Assembly: GCA_030668875.1 (NCBI GenBank)
Contig: DAOVER010000011.1
Coordinates: forward strand, 1 to 64,000
Direction: 5' to 3'
DNA: 64,000 bases
Origin: Candidatus Heimdallarchaeota archaeon
GTDB lineage: Archaea > Asgardarchaeota > Heimdallarchaeia > Heimdallarchaeales > Heimdallarchaeaceae
This document shows, piece by piece, positions 1 through 10,632 of the stretch. The position numbers were made by a program, and so were the translations under genes. The notes under the pieces are model-generated. The model worked only from the letters and a program-made list of their open reading frames with translations. It made no database searches and had not been told where the DNA came from. Positions within the stretch are counted from its first letter, which is position 1, and each line of letters starts with the position of its first letter.

Positions 1-271
1 AATTTCAGTAAGCTTACTAGAAATATTTTCTGGACTCCCAGGCCAGTGAAACTTACCGATATGTAAACCTATTTTCATCTTTTTCACTATTTACAATTTG
101 AAATTATACTGTTTTTAAAATATAAAAATGTTTTTTCAAAAATACATTCATCAAGATTTACAATGAAAAATTGATAAAAGATTTCTGTTATATATCACTT
201 TATTTGGAATGTACACCAGAATAAACAAAATTAAACATAATTTGCACAATATCAGAATGGTATATGCAACA

Positions 272-1774
272 TTATTTTTTCTTCAATTTCTTCAGAATTA
301 TCTGCCCAGCTTTAATCCCTGAGAAGAAACAAGTAGGCACGCCAGCTCCTTTTACATTACCTCCAGCCAGAAGTAGATGTTTGATAGGAGTCTGTTGTTT
401 TGGTTTCTTGTAACCTTTTTTAAACCCATACCATGACCCCTCAGTATTTAGTGTATAACTTTCGAATGTTAATGGTGTTGCTGTTTCTTTCACTACTATG
501 TGTTTTGATAAATCTGGAATAACTTCTTCTGCAAGTTGAATAAGCTGTTGGGAATACTTTTCCTTAATTTCTTTATACTTAGCTGTTCGTTTTCCATCTT
601 TACCCGATCCCCAATTCTTTTCAAAATCATAAGGTGCTACGGTAAGCAAAATAACCGATGATCCTTTATCGTTTCTTAATGAAGGATCAATTTTATCTGG
701 AATCCTGATTAAAACCTCTTCAGGGTCATATCTTCCACCTGCAACTCTCTCCAAATATTTTTCTGTTTTCAGATTATATGCTATATGTGAAGGAGTATCT
801 TTTAGATGTGTATTTAATCCAAGAAATACTGCGAATCCAGTGATTGATTTTTCCATTTTACTGATGAATTCTATATATTCACTAGGTAAGTGTTCTTTTC
901 CAACTAATTCTAAAGCTGTTTTACTAAGATCAGAGTTTGAGACAATCCATTTAGCTCTAAGTTCTGTTCCGTTTTCCAATTCTACTCCTGTTGCCTTCCC
1001 GTTCTCAATTATTATTTTCTTGACTTTTGTACGATATCTTAACTCTCCACCTTGTTTAGAATAAGCATTAACCATATTTTTCGCAAAAGCTAGCATACCC
1101 CCTTTTGGATAATAGTGTCCGTAGTAGTATGGTGAAAAGAATACTACTGCTGCTTGAATTGCCCTTATTTTGCTCGGTAGAACTCCCAACCAAAGACTGT
1201 AAATTGCTAAAACATCTCTCAGTTGGTTATTAGTAATATATTCATTAAGGAGATTATCAAATGATTTTGTTGCGTTTTTCCTCATATTAGGACAAGTAAA
1301 AACAATCCTTAGTAGTTCCTTAAATGAAGGTTCAAATTTTCCCTTTACAACTGAATGGAATTCATCCATTATTGATTTTACTACCTGAAAGAACCGAATA
1401 ATTCCATCTTTGTTGTCAGGAAAATGTTTTATCAACTCTGATTGATATTTTTTTTCATCTCCATACATTACTATTTTCTTATCAGGAAAATACAATGTTT
1501 CAACAGGATCAATTAATATGAACTCTTGTTTGACGCCAAGCTCATCTAGAGCTAACTTAAATAACTGTCCATCTCCACAGAAAACTAATCCTTCAGCTCC
1601 ACTATCAAAATAATACCCTTTTCTTCTAAAACCATTTACATAACCACCTGGAATAGAATGTTGTTCTAGAATGAGTGTCTTAAGTTTGGGATTGTGATTT
1701 TGAAGTGTTAAACCTGATCCTAAACCACCCATACCGGAACCTATGATAATAACATCGTAATTTTCAGAATCCAT
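272..1774 (-). CDS. Phytoene dehydrogenase/carotenoid isomerase-like FAD-dependent oxidoreductase
   Basis: N-terminal dinucleotide-binding motif DVIIIGSGMGGLGSGLTLQ, EQHSIPGGYVNGFRRKGYYFDSGAEG typical of CrtI/RetSat-like amine-oxidoreductases; C-terminal LLLAGGNVKGAGVPTCFFSG. Confidence 0.8.
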   Translation of the reverse strand: MDSENYDVIIIGSGMGGLGSGLTLQNHNPKLKTLILEQHSIPGGYVNGFRRKGYYFDSGAEGLVFCGDGQLFKLALDELGVKQEFILIDPVETLYFPDKKIVMYGDEKKYQSELIKHFPDNKDGIIRFFQVVKSIMDEFHSVVKGKFEPSFKELLRIVFTCPNMRKNATKSFDNLLNEYITNNQLRDVLAIYSLWLGVLPSKIRAIQAAVVFFSPYYYGHYYPKGGMLAFAKNMVNAYSKQGGELRYRTKVKKIIIENGKATGVELENGTELRAKWIVSNSDLSKTALELVGKEHLPSEYIEFISKMEKSITGFAVFLGLNTHLKDTPSHIAYNLKTEKYLERVAGGRYDPEEVLIRIPDKIDPSLRNDKGSSVILLTVAPYDFEKNWGSGKDGKRTAKYKEIKEKYSQQLIQLAEEVIPDLSKHIVVKETATPLTFESYTLNTEGSWYGFKKGYKKPKQQTPIKHLLLAGGNVKGAGVPTCFFSGIKAGQIILKKLKKK

Positions 1775-1817
1775 TACAGATTACATATGATTGCTCAATA
1801 AAAAAAGTTGTTATCTC

Positions 1818-2684
1818 CTATTCTTCAAGAGATGGAGAAATTGTTGCTGTGACTGCTCCTTTTCCAGCTGATAAGGCCATAACAGCTGACATTTCCCAGT
1901 AGAATGTTTGTTTGATTTTTCGAACTTTTTTGATCTCTTCAACATACCATGCCATTAGTTCAGGATTTAGAGCATCAGCCATGAATAGATCATATTCCTT
2001 GTCTGGATGGGTTCTAATTGCTATCTCTTTAATCATTTTCTTCATAGCACTCTTTTCTGAGAAAGCAGCACCTATTCCTATAAAACCTTCTTTCGTATTT
2101 ACTTCTGCTATTGGTTTCATCTTAAAAAGTGATACCATTATACCTTGAACTGAACCGCGTTTAACTTTACCTGTTCGGAACAAAGTAATTATATCACCTG
2201 TCATTCCAACTGTATAGATATCTTCTTTGATTTTATCAAGGTGACCAGTTATTTCTTTAACTGACTTGCCTGTTTTTAGGAGTTCTAAAGCACGATAAAC
2301 CATAGCTCCTTGAGAACCACATGTAAGATCAGTTGAATAGGGTGTAATCTTGATTTTTCCTTTCATTCTCTTTGCTGCTAATCTAGCAACATTCATATGG
2401 CTAGAAATTAGAGGAGTTAATCCCAAGTATAGTATCTCATCATAACCATCTTTTATTGCTTGTTCATAAACATCTATAGCATTTTGACTACTCATCTGAC
2501 TTGAAGTAGGATAAGGATCCGCTGTACTAAGACTGTTAATAAATTCCTCACGATTGATTTCAGTTAATTCTCTTTTAGGTTCTTCATTAATCAAAAGTAC
2601 AGACTCAAAGTATGCTATCTTTTCATCTTCCATGAATTTTTTAGGTAGAAGTGCAGATGCATCAGTGACTAGTTTAATCTTCAT
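1818..2684 (-). CDS. DegV family protein (fatty-acid binding)
   Basis: KIKLVTDASALLPKKF, PTSSQMSSQNAIDVYEQA, overall DegV-like length and motifs. Confidence 0.85.
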   Translation of the reverse strand: MKIKLVTDASALLPKKFMEDEKIAYFESVLLINEEPKRELTEINREEFINSLSTADPYPTSSQMSSQNAIDVYEQAIKDGYDEILYLGLTPLISSHMNVARLAAKRMKGKIKITPYSTDLTCGSQGAMVYRALELLKTGKSVKEITGHLDKIKEDIYTVGMTGDIITLFRTGKVKRGSVQGIMVSLFKMKPIAEVNTKEGFIGIGAAFSEKSAMKKMIKEIAIRTHPDKEYDLFMADALNPELMAWYVEEIKKVRKIKQTFYWEMSAVMALSAGKGAVTATISPSLEE

Positions 2685-2821
2685 ATTAGTAACTAAATTT
2701 CGCTAATATAAAAAATATTGCAAGCAAAACTCATTAAACCCTTAATTTTGACATATATTACTACTTTTCTCATAAATAAAACTTTTATTAATTTTTTACT
2801 TTTTAGGATAAAATATAAGTA

Positions 2822-4528
2822 ATGATATGTTATATTAATTTTTATAGAACAAATTCTGTGATGTTAATGTCTGAAGAAAGAGAACTTGATGAACTAGAGG
2901 AACTAGAAGAAGAATATGAAGATCTTAGCGATTTTGAGGAAGTTTCAATAGCCGTTGAAGAATATGATGATATGGCTGGTTTGGAAGATATACCTGAGGA
3001 AGCGATAGAACAAAGTTCCCAAAAGGATGTTATTATAACTTATGGAGATAAAATTGAAGTCGAGATAAAAAATCTTGAAGAAGAATTTAAGAGAAAACTC
3101 TCCGAATTAGAAAATGCTGATCCTTCTATAATGATTAGAGAGATAAATGAAATTTTGTCTAGAAGTAAAATGCTAGATGCACATTCATTAACAGCTGAAA
3201 TGGCTTCTTTTCTAGCTAGGCTTCTGGAATCATTAGATAGACATGATGAGGCAACAGAATTCTGTTTACTAGCTGTAAGTGAATCCAGAAAATCAGGAGA
3301 AGATGAATTACGTTTGCAAAGTTTAACTTCATTCGGTATTAATCTGACTAATTTCGATCTCAAGGATGCTTCTGTTGTATTTAGTCAAGCTATAGAATTA
3401 GCAGAAAACTTGGAAAATAAAGAATCCATTGCTGTAAATACTTTTTATTTTGCAAACTGTCAAATAGAAACAAACAAAGAACAAGCTCTTTCTTTGTACA
3501 TTAATGCAAGAAAGTTCTTCGAAGAAAAAGGAGAAAATGTTTGGTTAGGAAGGATTGATTACAAACTAGGTATGCTCCAACTAGAGAATTTCCAATACCA
3601 AGATGCTCTTAATATGTTAAATAGTTCAAAATTATATTTAAAAGATAACACAAATATCGGAGACGAGTTCAACTTAGATGAAATAATCGAGAGAACTACT
3701 TTGTTACTTTATTCTGGAAATACTCTGAAATATAGACTCAAAATACCTCCACCTCAAATCATTGAACAATCAGATCATACTAGAAAGATTTACGAGTTGC
3801 TTTCTGAGAGATCTTCTTTTGATGTCATTAAAGGCTTAAGAACTCTCAATAATGTCCAAGTTCTAACAGGAGATTATGTTTTTGACAGCTTAAAAGGGCT
3901 TTTAGAAGGTTCAGAATATGAGAAATTTAGTGACGATGAGCTGAAATATACTTCTGATTTATATGAGGAAATAGGTGATCTGTTCCAAAAAGATGATAAG
4001 CAAATAAATTCGTATTTCTACTACATTTCTGCTCAAATTCTATACATCTTAACACAGAATTCAAAGAAAGCAGACAGATTACAGAAGAAACTTCTGAAGC
4101 TCATAGAAGATATATCTGAAGGTGAGACTACTCCTCAATATTTTGATCAAAAGATTTACATGTACTATCAATTTGCATATTCCAATAAATCGATTAATCC
4201 AAAAGAGGCTCAAAAACACATAAATTCAGGATTAGAGCTTACAAGAAAAAGAGATAATCCTTTCTATGAAGGATTATTTAAAGAAATTCTAGGAGATATT
4301 AAAAAAGAGAAAGATTTGGAAAAAGCATTAGTTGAATACCAAGCTTCCATAACAATTTATGAAAGTCTTGAGGGGTATATTGACTTAATGAGGATCTATG
4401 AAAAGCAAGGTACAGAGATGCTTTCTACTCAAACAGATAAAGCTAAGGAAATATTACATAAAGCTCTAGAATATGCCAATAAATTGAAAAACGAAGATGT
4501 TAGAATTAGGATTGAAGGAAAGCTCTAA
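2822..4528 (+). CDS. TPR-like helical repeat protein with highly acidic N-terminus (start may be 2861 or 2867)
   Basis: Repeated helix pairs (SVVFSQAIELAENLENKESIAVNTFYFANCQ, EKALVEYQASITIYESLEGY); acidic N-terminal region. Confidence 0.65.
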   Translation: MICYINFYRTNSVMLMSEERELDELEELEEEYEDLSDFEEVSIAVEEYDDMAGLEDIPEEAIEQSSQKDVIITYGDKIEVEIKNLEEEFKRKLSELENADPSIMIREINEILSRSKMLDAHSLTAEMASFLARLLESLDRHDEATEFCLLAVSESRKSGEDELRLQSLTSFGINLTNFDLKDASVVFSQAIELAENLENKESIAVNTFYFANCQIETNKEQALSLYINARKFFEEKGENVWLGRIDYKLGMLQLENFQYQDALNMLNSSKLYLKDNTNIGDEFNLDEIIERTTLLLYSGNTLKYRLKIPPPQIIEQSDHTRKIYELLSERSSFDVIKGLRTLNNVQVLTGDYVFDSLKGLLEGSEYEKFSDDELKYTSDLYEEIGDLFQKDDKQINSYFYYISAQILYILTQNSKKADRLQKKLLKLIEDISEGETTPQYFDQKIYMYYQFAYSNKSINPKEAQKHINSGLELTRKRDNPFYEGLFKEILGDIKKEKDLEKALVEYQASITIYESLEGYIDLMRIYEKQGTEMLSTQTDKAKEILHKALEYANKLKNEDVRIRIEGKL

Positions 4529-4673
4529 CTGGGTTTTTTAATTTTATTTTTGCTTCCCATTCTCCTCTCTTTTTAATATTTAAGTGAAAATTAGTTGATT
4601 TATTTGTGAAATGTTAAAGAGGCAATATTTAAAAGAGTAGGAAAGTTTAATGATTTAGTTTATAATTGAATAG

Positions 4674-5366
4674 GTGACAACTTTGAAAAAAATATTAAAG
4701 ATTACTTTCGTTGTAGCATTTCTTATTTGTTTTGCTAACCTAACTACAGCAGTACCAGAGGATGGATTATATTATTCTGACAAAATGGTGAAAAATGGAT
4801 CATTCACATGGATTGTTACAAATAATACCAATACAAATGAAGCTGTTGACGTTTATAGTGTTCTAGATGTTGGTTCCAACTTCACTGTTCAGCTAAAAGA
4901 TAGCCTTTATCCTGGACCAATTACAGAAGACGAACTTAACTCCGTTTATGCTTCAATCGAAGTAGATGGAGAAAAATATACTGGTTCTGGATTCCCTCTT
5001 TTCTGGCACATTATGAAGGTAGAAAATGGTATTAATACTACAATACGAGAAGAATTTGAAGCAGAAACAGAATTATTTAATGTAAGTAGTGCAGGAGCTA
5101 ACTTCTTAGTAAACTTCACAATAAACGATATTTTTGAAGTTGATAATACCAATTACACACTCTTTGTAGAGTTAGAAATTGATCCTCTTGAAGGGTTAAC
5201 AGTTAGCTATTATGACGAACTACTTAATGGAACTGTTGTAGATAATATCTTCGAAATGGTATATGTAGATTATATAGTGTCAGCACCCATTAATACAGCA
5301 TGGGCAATTACAGGTTTAGTTTCAATCGCAGCAATAGTCTGGTTTGTTAAAAAGAAACGTAAGTAA
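4674..5366 (+). CDS. Secreted, C-terminally membrane-anchored hypothetical protein (GTG start)
   Basis: N-terminal signal-like segment ILKITFVVAFLICFANLTTA, C-terminal TM plus KKKRK tail, beta-rich ectodomain with many Asn-x-Thr sequons. Confidence 0.65.
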   Translation: MTTLKKILKITFVVAFLICFANLTTAVPEDGLYYSDKMVKNGSFTWIVTNNTNTNEAVDVYSVLDVGSNFTVQLKDSLYPGPITEDELNSVYASIEVDGEKYTGSGFPLFWHIMKVENGINTTIREEFEAETELFNVSSAGANFLVNFTINDIFEVDNTNYTLFVELEIDPLEGLTVSYYDELLNGTVVDNIFEMVYVDYIVSAPINTAWAITGLVSIAAIVWFVKKKRK

Positions 5367-5436
5367 AATATTGATTTTTTTACATACTTTCTTCTTAATT
5401 TATTTTATTCAACAAATCTTATTATAATGAAATAAA

Positions 5437-6381
5437 ATGGGTGTCCTAATGAGTGAAAAGAAGAATCCATCAATTGATATGGAAGCAATAGATAACAAAA
5501 CAAGTACTTACTTCTCAATCAGCTGGTTAGAGTTAGAAGTTCTCAAGATTCTTACAAAATCTCAAAAACCTGTTTATAAAGGTGAAATGATAAATAGATT
5601 AAAATCTAAATACTTTGAAATCTCAAAGAAACCAGAGAGCTCTTTTTATGCCATCTTTGATAGACTTGAAGAAGACAAACTTGTTGCTTTATCTGAAATT
5701 AAAGGAGAAGGTTACAAAAAATTCCTGTCGATCACTCAAGAAGGCATGTTCGAATTCAAAAGAGCATTAAATTGGGGTATCAGCACTATTTTTGAAGGAA
5801 TGGTGGGATCACTGATATCTGTTCTAAATGAATTTTGTGTTGGTATAATGGGGTGTAAGAAAGAAAATGACTTCGGGATAATAAGTCCCAATAATCCAGA
5901 GTTTTTAGTACCTGAAAGCTGTAATGCTTGTGTAAAACCTGTGGAAGCAAATCTTTTTCACCGATTCAATATACTAATGCCTTACGCTAAAGATATGGTT
6001 ATACCTTTCTATCAGAATATTAAAGCTCAACCAAATAATATTCCATTAAAATCTGACTATCTTCAACGCATACTATCAATACTCTCTTTAGGTTTGTTAG
6101 AAGACAAACAAACAAATGAATTGATTGGTGAAGTACACAGAATTCTAGAGCCTGGAGGAAAAGTAGTTTTCGTTGAGATAGTTGAATTTGAGAGTTATTT
6201 ATTCGAATCTTTAAACAAACTAACTCATGGTTTTGATCTGTTTATACCAAAGAAAGGAACTTCAAGTCTTACACAATTCTCACCACAGTTACTTAAAGAG
6301 AAGATTGAACGTGTATTTGGTGAAGAAAACATAAAAATGATAGATATGAGAGAATTCATTTTTGTCATAGCAACAAAATAA
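5437..6381 (+). CDS. PadR-like winged-helix protein with C-terminal methyltransferase-like region
   Basis: WLELEVLKILTKSQKPVYKGEMINRLKSKYF...SSFYAIFDRLEEDKLVAL (PadR-like wHTH); ELIGEVHRILEPGGKVVFVEI resembles the post-motif region of class I methyltransferases. Confidence 0.6.
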   Translation: MGVLMSEKKNPSIDMEAIDNKTSTYFSISWLELEVLKILTKSQKPVYKGEMINRLKSKYFEISKKPESSFYAIFDRLEEDKLVALSEIKGEGYKKFLSITQEGMFEFKRALNWGISTIFEGMVGSLISVLNEFCVGIMGCKKENDFGIISPNNPEFLVPESCNACVKPVEANLFHRFNILMPYAKDMVIPFYQNIKAQPNNIPLKSDYLQRILSILSLGLLEDKQTNELIGEVHRILEPGGKVVFVEIVEFESYLFESLNKLTHGFDLFIPKKGTSSLTQFSPQLLKEKIERVFGEENIKMIDMREFIFVIATK

Positions 6382-6450
6382 TTGCTTGATTTTCTCTTAT
6401 TAAGGAGAAAATATATAAACATCTTACATAGTTTTGTTTTAGATAACTAG

Positions 6451-6822
6451 GTGTTTGATATGAGTACTACATCTGAGCAAAGGTATGTTGATCTTAAAAA
6501 ACTGTGTGAAAGAGTTGATTCTGAATTGTTTGACTCTCTATCTTGGATTTTGTTATTAAATTTGGATCTTGTTCCAGAAGAAGATATAGAAGCTAACGCT
6601 AACTTAAAATTTTCTCGTGAGTTGATGACTGGAAATTTCAAAGCTGCTTTAAGCATAGCAAAAAGCATTGTAGACTCAGACAGACCTATTGCTTTTCACT
6701 ATAAGGCACTATTCAAAGTAGATCCAAATTTATCAAAAACTTTTGAAGTTGCAGAAACTTTCTTCGCACTTGCAAAGAGAAGAACAGAATTAATAGAAAA
6801 ATCTGGATTTAAACAATATTAA
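6451..6822 (+). CDS. Hypothetical protein
   Basis: Intact 123-aa ORF with start close behind an AT-rich promoter-like region; no family recognised. Confidence 0.45.
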   Translation: MFDMSTTSEQRYVDLKKLCERVDSELFDSLSWILLLNLDLVPEEDIEANANLKFSRELMTGNFKAALSIAKSIVDSDRPIAFHYKALFKVDPNLSKTFEVAETFFALAKRRTELIEKSGFKQY

Positions 6823-6902
6823 TCCCTCATTTTTTAGTTATTTTTATAGAAAAAATTAGTAACGAGTATACTTATTAAGATTTATCGTGTTTCAAAAACA
6901 GC

Positions 6903-8129
6903 ATGATAAAGCATCGTTCCCCCTTTTCAATCTTCGCTGGATTTACTCTTGCAGTGTTAGGGGGAATGATATTCAATATTGGAGGACTTTTCGCGGGTCG
7001 TTCCGCTGTTTTACTAAATGAGCTAGAAAGTTTTTTTCAATGGGTATTTCTCATTTATCCTTTACTTCTAACGGTGAGGGGAGATATTAATGGAATATTG
7101 TCAGGGAAGTTAGGTACAGCTTTGCATTTGGGTACTATTAAACCTAGTTGGAGAAAAAATACAAATAGGTTTTATGAATTGATGGGGTTAATTTTCTTTT
7201 TTTCAGTTTTTGATGCTATAGTGGTCTCAATAAGTGCATTTATTCTTAGTATAATCTTACATTTCTCTGTTAATTTCCTTGACATATTGGTTATTTCTGT
7301 TACTACATTTGCTCTAGGGGCAATAATTTCAATGGTTTTTACATTCACCCTTACATTTTGGATTTATAATCGTAAAGGAGATCCTGATGTTTATGTTTAC
7401 CCGATTATGTCTTCAATAAATGACATCTTGATTACTGTCATCTTCTTTGCTGCTTGTCAACTTTATCGTCCTCGGGGAACCAATTTATCTCTTTATCTAG
7501 GTTTGCCTATAATAGGCCTTGTCATTACGGGAATTGTTTTTTACTTTGTAAAGTTTGGAAAACAAGATTATGTAATAAGTTCAATAAAACAATCTTTGCC
7601 AACTTTAACTTTTACAAATATGATTGCTTCGGGAACAGGCACGGTGTTAGCTTCAGCAACAGCCATGTTAATAATTGAGCAGCATCCCATTTTCTTGATT
7701 GTTTATCCCGCGATGATTAGTACTGTTGGTAGTCAAGGATCCATATTAGCAAACACAACTTCAACTAAACTCCATTTAGGTACAATAAAACCATCTTTCT
7801 CTTTCTTCAAATCTACAACCTTTTTAACTTCATTTGGAGGTATTTTTACTGCTGGTTTGATTCTAATTCTTCTTTATAGTATACTAGGCCCTCTGTTATC
7901 TCCTAGTGAGATTTCATTTTCTTCGTATGGTATGTTGCTTTTAATTTTAATCTTATCCAATACTGTTGGATTTCTAGTAATAGGTATTCTCGCTACATCT
8001 TCAGCGTTCATAACGTATAGATTTGGTTTAGATCCAGACAACTTAGTAAATCCAATATTAAGTTCATGTGCAGATTTAGTAACAACTGGATTACTCGTCT
8101 TATCTTTTTATTTCCTAATCATTCTATAG
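6903..8129 (+). CDS. MgtE/SLC41-like divalent cation transporter with two MgtE-like membrane domains
   Basis: Two related repeats: LTVRGDINGILSGKLGTALHLGTIKPSW and STVGSQGSILANTTSTKLHLGTIKPSF; multiple TM segments. Confidence 0.85.
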   Translation: MIKHRSPFSIFAGFTLAVLGGMIFNIGGLFAGRSAVLLNELESFFQWVFLIYPLLLTVRGDINGILSGKLGTALHLGTIKPSWRKNTNRFYELMGLIFFFSVFDAIVVSISAFILSIILHFSVNFLDILVISVTTFALGAIISMVFTFTLTFWIYNRKGDPDVYVYPIMSSINDILITVIFFAACQLYRPRGTNLSLYLGLPIIGLVITGIVFYFVKFGKQDYVISSIKQSLPTLTFTNMIASGTGTVLASATAMLIIEQHPIFLIVYPAMISTVGSQGSILANTTSTKLHLGTIKPSFSFFKSTTFLTSFGGIFTAGLILILLYSILGPLLSPSEISFSSYGMLLLILILSNTVGFLVIGILATSSAFITYRFGLDPDNLVNPILSSCADLVTTGLLVLSFYFLIIL

Positions 8130-8138
8130 ATTAAGAAA

Positions 8139-8456
8139 CTACGATGTTTGAACATCAATCCAGAAACTGTATTCCTCTGTAACAAAATCTTTCTCTACGA
8201 TAACTATTTCAGGCAGTTCATAGGAATGTGTTTTCTTTAAAGTTTCTACGATTAACGCTTTTCTAGAATCGCTTGTTTTAATGATTAGAACATACTCTTC
8301 TAACTTCTCTATATTATCCTTCCACCGACAAATGCTCGTGATTGGAAAGAATTGCACACAAGCTGCTAGTTTGTTTTCAACTAGCATTTCTGCAAGTTTT
8401 TCAGCTTCTTCAAGTGAAGAAACAGATGTTTTAACTTGAATAATTCCACTACTCAT
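8139..8456 (-). CDS. cutA: CutA1-like divalent ion tolerance protein
   Basis: SSLEEAEKLAEMLVENKLAACVQFFPITSICRWKDNIE...KKTHSYELPEIV is the CutA1 signature. Confidence 0.92.
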   Translation of the reverse strand: MSSGIIQVKTSVSSLEEAEKLAEMLVENKLAACVQFFPITSICRWKDNIEKLEEYVLIIKTSDSRKALIVETLKKTHSYELPEIVIVEKDFVTEEYSFWIDVQTS

Positions 8457-8499
8457 AATTTATTCTTGCATAGAACAGTTATTAATTATTTGATGAAAA

Positions 8500-9309
8500 C
8501 TAATTTTTGCTTAACTTATTAAACAATTTTACTTTGTCATTTTTACTAATCAAAATAGTTTCTTCTAAAAATTCTATAAGTAACTCTTTCTCTGATTTAG
8601 ATAAAACTGTTTTTTTCATATTTTGTAAAAGGAAACTGATTTCCATAGCTTGTTCAGGAAAATGTTCAAAGAAATAGATGATTGTAGTATACGTTAGAAA
8701 ATGTTTTAGTAGATCCATAATGTGTTTAATCTCGTTTTCAGTTTCTTCTGAAATAGGTTTGAGAATAGAGTAGAATTCATTAAATATAAAACTTAGAAAA
8801 CTGTAAAACTCACTTCCATAAGGAAATCTTTTCTCTGACATAGATTGTGCAAAATAAAGCAATGAATTCACGTAGAATTCAATCTTTAAGGTAATTAACA
8901 TCTGATCATCAAACCTTGGAGAATATTGAGGTAGATTTTTTGTGAATTTACCCATAAAATTTGTAACTTCCTCTAAATCAGTTTGAGAGTAGAGATTTAA
9001 GTTGTCTTCAGTGAAATTTGGAAAGAGAAAATAAGGTATTCGGGATAAGGAAAAGAGTATATTTCTGTCATCAGTTTTTCGATTATCAGACATATTCTTA
9101 GCAGTTATTGATAAAACTAGTAATCTCTCAACAGGATCCTTTAATTTTGAAATGATTGTTCTCTGGTTACTTGAACTCGGTGATTCAAGAATATATTCCT
9201 CAAATACACCATCTTCAATCTGACTTTCTATCTCTGCACTTAGTAAGCTAGTAAATTTATGAATTGGTTCGAATGTTTGAACTCTTTCATCTGGATTATA
9301 TCTTCTCAT
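8500..9309 (-). CDS. Hypothetical helical protein
   Basis: Intact 269-aa ORF, tandem with downstream TPR gene; no family recognised. Confidence 0.5.
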   Translation of the reverse strand: MRRYNPDERVQTFEPIHKFTSLLSAEIESQIEDGVFEEYILESPSSSNQRTIISKLKDPVERLLVLSITAKNMSDNRKTDDRNILFSLSRIPYFLFPNFTEDNLNLYSQTDLEEVTNFMGKFTKNLPQYSPRFDDQMLITLKIEFYVNSLLYFAQSMSEKRFPYGSEFYSFLSFIFNEFYSILKPISEETENEIKHIMDLLKHFLTYTTIIYFFEHFPEQAMEISFLLQNMKKTVLSKSEKELLIEFLEETILISKNDKVKLFNKLSKN

Positions 9310-9318
9310 TTACTTAAC

Positions 9319-10632
9319 CTACCTCATTTGCTTAATGAGCTCAAGAAATTGTCCTATCATCTCTGAATAATTAAGTTCCCCTCTATCTATCATCCAGTGA
9401 TAAATAGCATCAATTTCATTGATTGAAGTCTTGAAATCTTGCCCATGACCCATCACTGAAATCTTAAACGATAACTCAAAGAATTGTGCCATTTTTGCTC
9501 TTACTGGATCATCATATCTCTCAAAAATATCTTTGATGCGAGTAATTTCTTCTGTTAAATCCAAACTATCGAGAATTGCACTATCTTTCATACTTGTACC
9601 CCCAACCATTCCTAAAATGCCCAAGGTTTTTGCTGAATGGAGTTGAAGTAATGCAGGTAAATATATGAAAAATGTAACAGCTTCTTCATATTCCAGATTT
9701 TGTGAGAGAAAGAATTTTCTTGCTTTATCAAAAGAACTAAAAGATTTTTTTGTTTCTCCAGTTGATTGATAAAGACCAGCTAATAATCTTCTGACTTTTG
9801 CTGTTAATTCTTTGTTTTCCACACTGGAAGCAGTTGACAACAATCTTTCTCCTTTTTCAATTGCTTCAGAAATAGTTATTTTTTCTGATCTTAATTGTAG
9901 CTCGATTCTGTGAGCATTAAACATTAGAGGGTGAATATCTTCAGGCTGATATCTATTTAGATATTCATCGATAAGTCTAATAGTCTCTTCAGGTTCCTCA
10001 ACAAATTGTGATAATATTATTTTTTTCTCAAAAGCTGATCTTTCAAAAGGAGTAGATTCAAAGAATTTGTAAGCTTCCTCTATGTTTGAATAGGCTTCTA
10101 AGACCTTCCCTTCCTCAGCATCTATTTGAGCTTCTAGTACTTGTAATTCATAATAATAGGGATCATTTCCTATTTTCTTTGCCTTTTCACGTAGAAAATG
10201 AACCGTTTCTCGAGCATCTGATAACTTATGATATACTAACTGAAGATGGGCTTTTGTTTGCCAATATCGGAAGAATATTTCTGGACTTGATTCCATAACT
10301 ACATCTTGATCAAGCTTATCTAGACACTTTTCTCCTTCTATATAGTCACCATAAGCAAAATAAGCTGTTGCAAGTTCAAGTGTTATCTTATAGTATTCTT
10401 CTATGAGCAATCGCTCTTTGGTCTGTTCTGATAATTCTAAAAGAAGGTCGATTGCTTGATTTTTTAAACCTAAAATAGTGAAGCATCTAGCAATTTTAAT
10501 CTCTACACTCCGTAACTCTTCCTCCTTCCCAGCAAGATAAAAAATGTCTCTAGCTTTGAGATACCAATGAAAGGCTTTTTTGAAATTAAATTGAGTGTAA
10601 TATTCATCACCTTTATCTCTTTCAGAGCTCAT
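9319..10632 (-). CDS. TPR repeat protein
   Basis: GDEYYTQFNFKKAFHWYLKARDIFYLAGKEEELRSVEIKIARCFTILG and further TPR-like helix pairs. Confidence 0.75.
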   Translation of the reverse strand: MSSERDKGDEYYTQFNFKKAFHWYLKARDIFYLAGKEEELRSVEIKIARCFTILGLKNQAIDLLLELSEQTKERLLIEEYYKITLELATAYFAYGDYIEGEKCLDKLDQDVVMESSPEIFFRYWQTKAHLQLVYHKLSDARETVHFLREKAKKIGNDPYYYELQVLEAQIDAEEGKVLEAYSNIEEAYKFFESTPFERSAFEKKIILSQFVEEPEETIRLIDEYLNRYQPEDIHPLMFNAHRIELQLRSEKITISEAIEKGERLLSTASSVENKELTAKVRRLLAGLYQSTGETKKSFSSFDKARKFFLSQNLEYEEAVTFFIYLPALLQLHSAKTLGILGMVGGTSMKDSAILDSLDLTEEITRIKDIFERYDDPVRAKMAQFFELSFKISVMGHGQDFKTSINEIDAIYHWMIDRGELNYSEMIGQFLELIKQMR

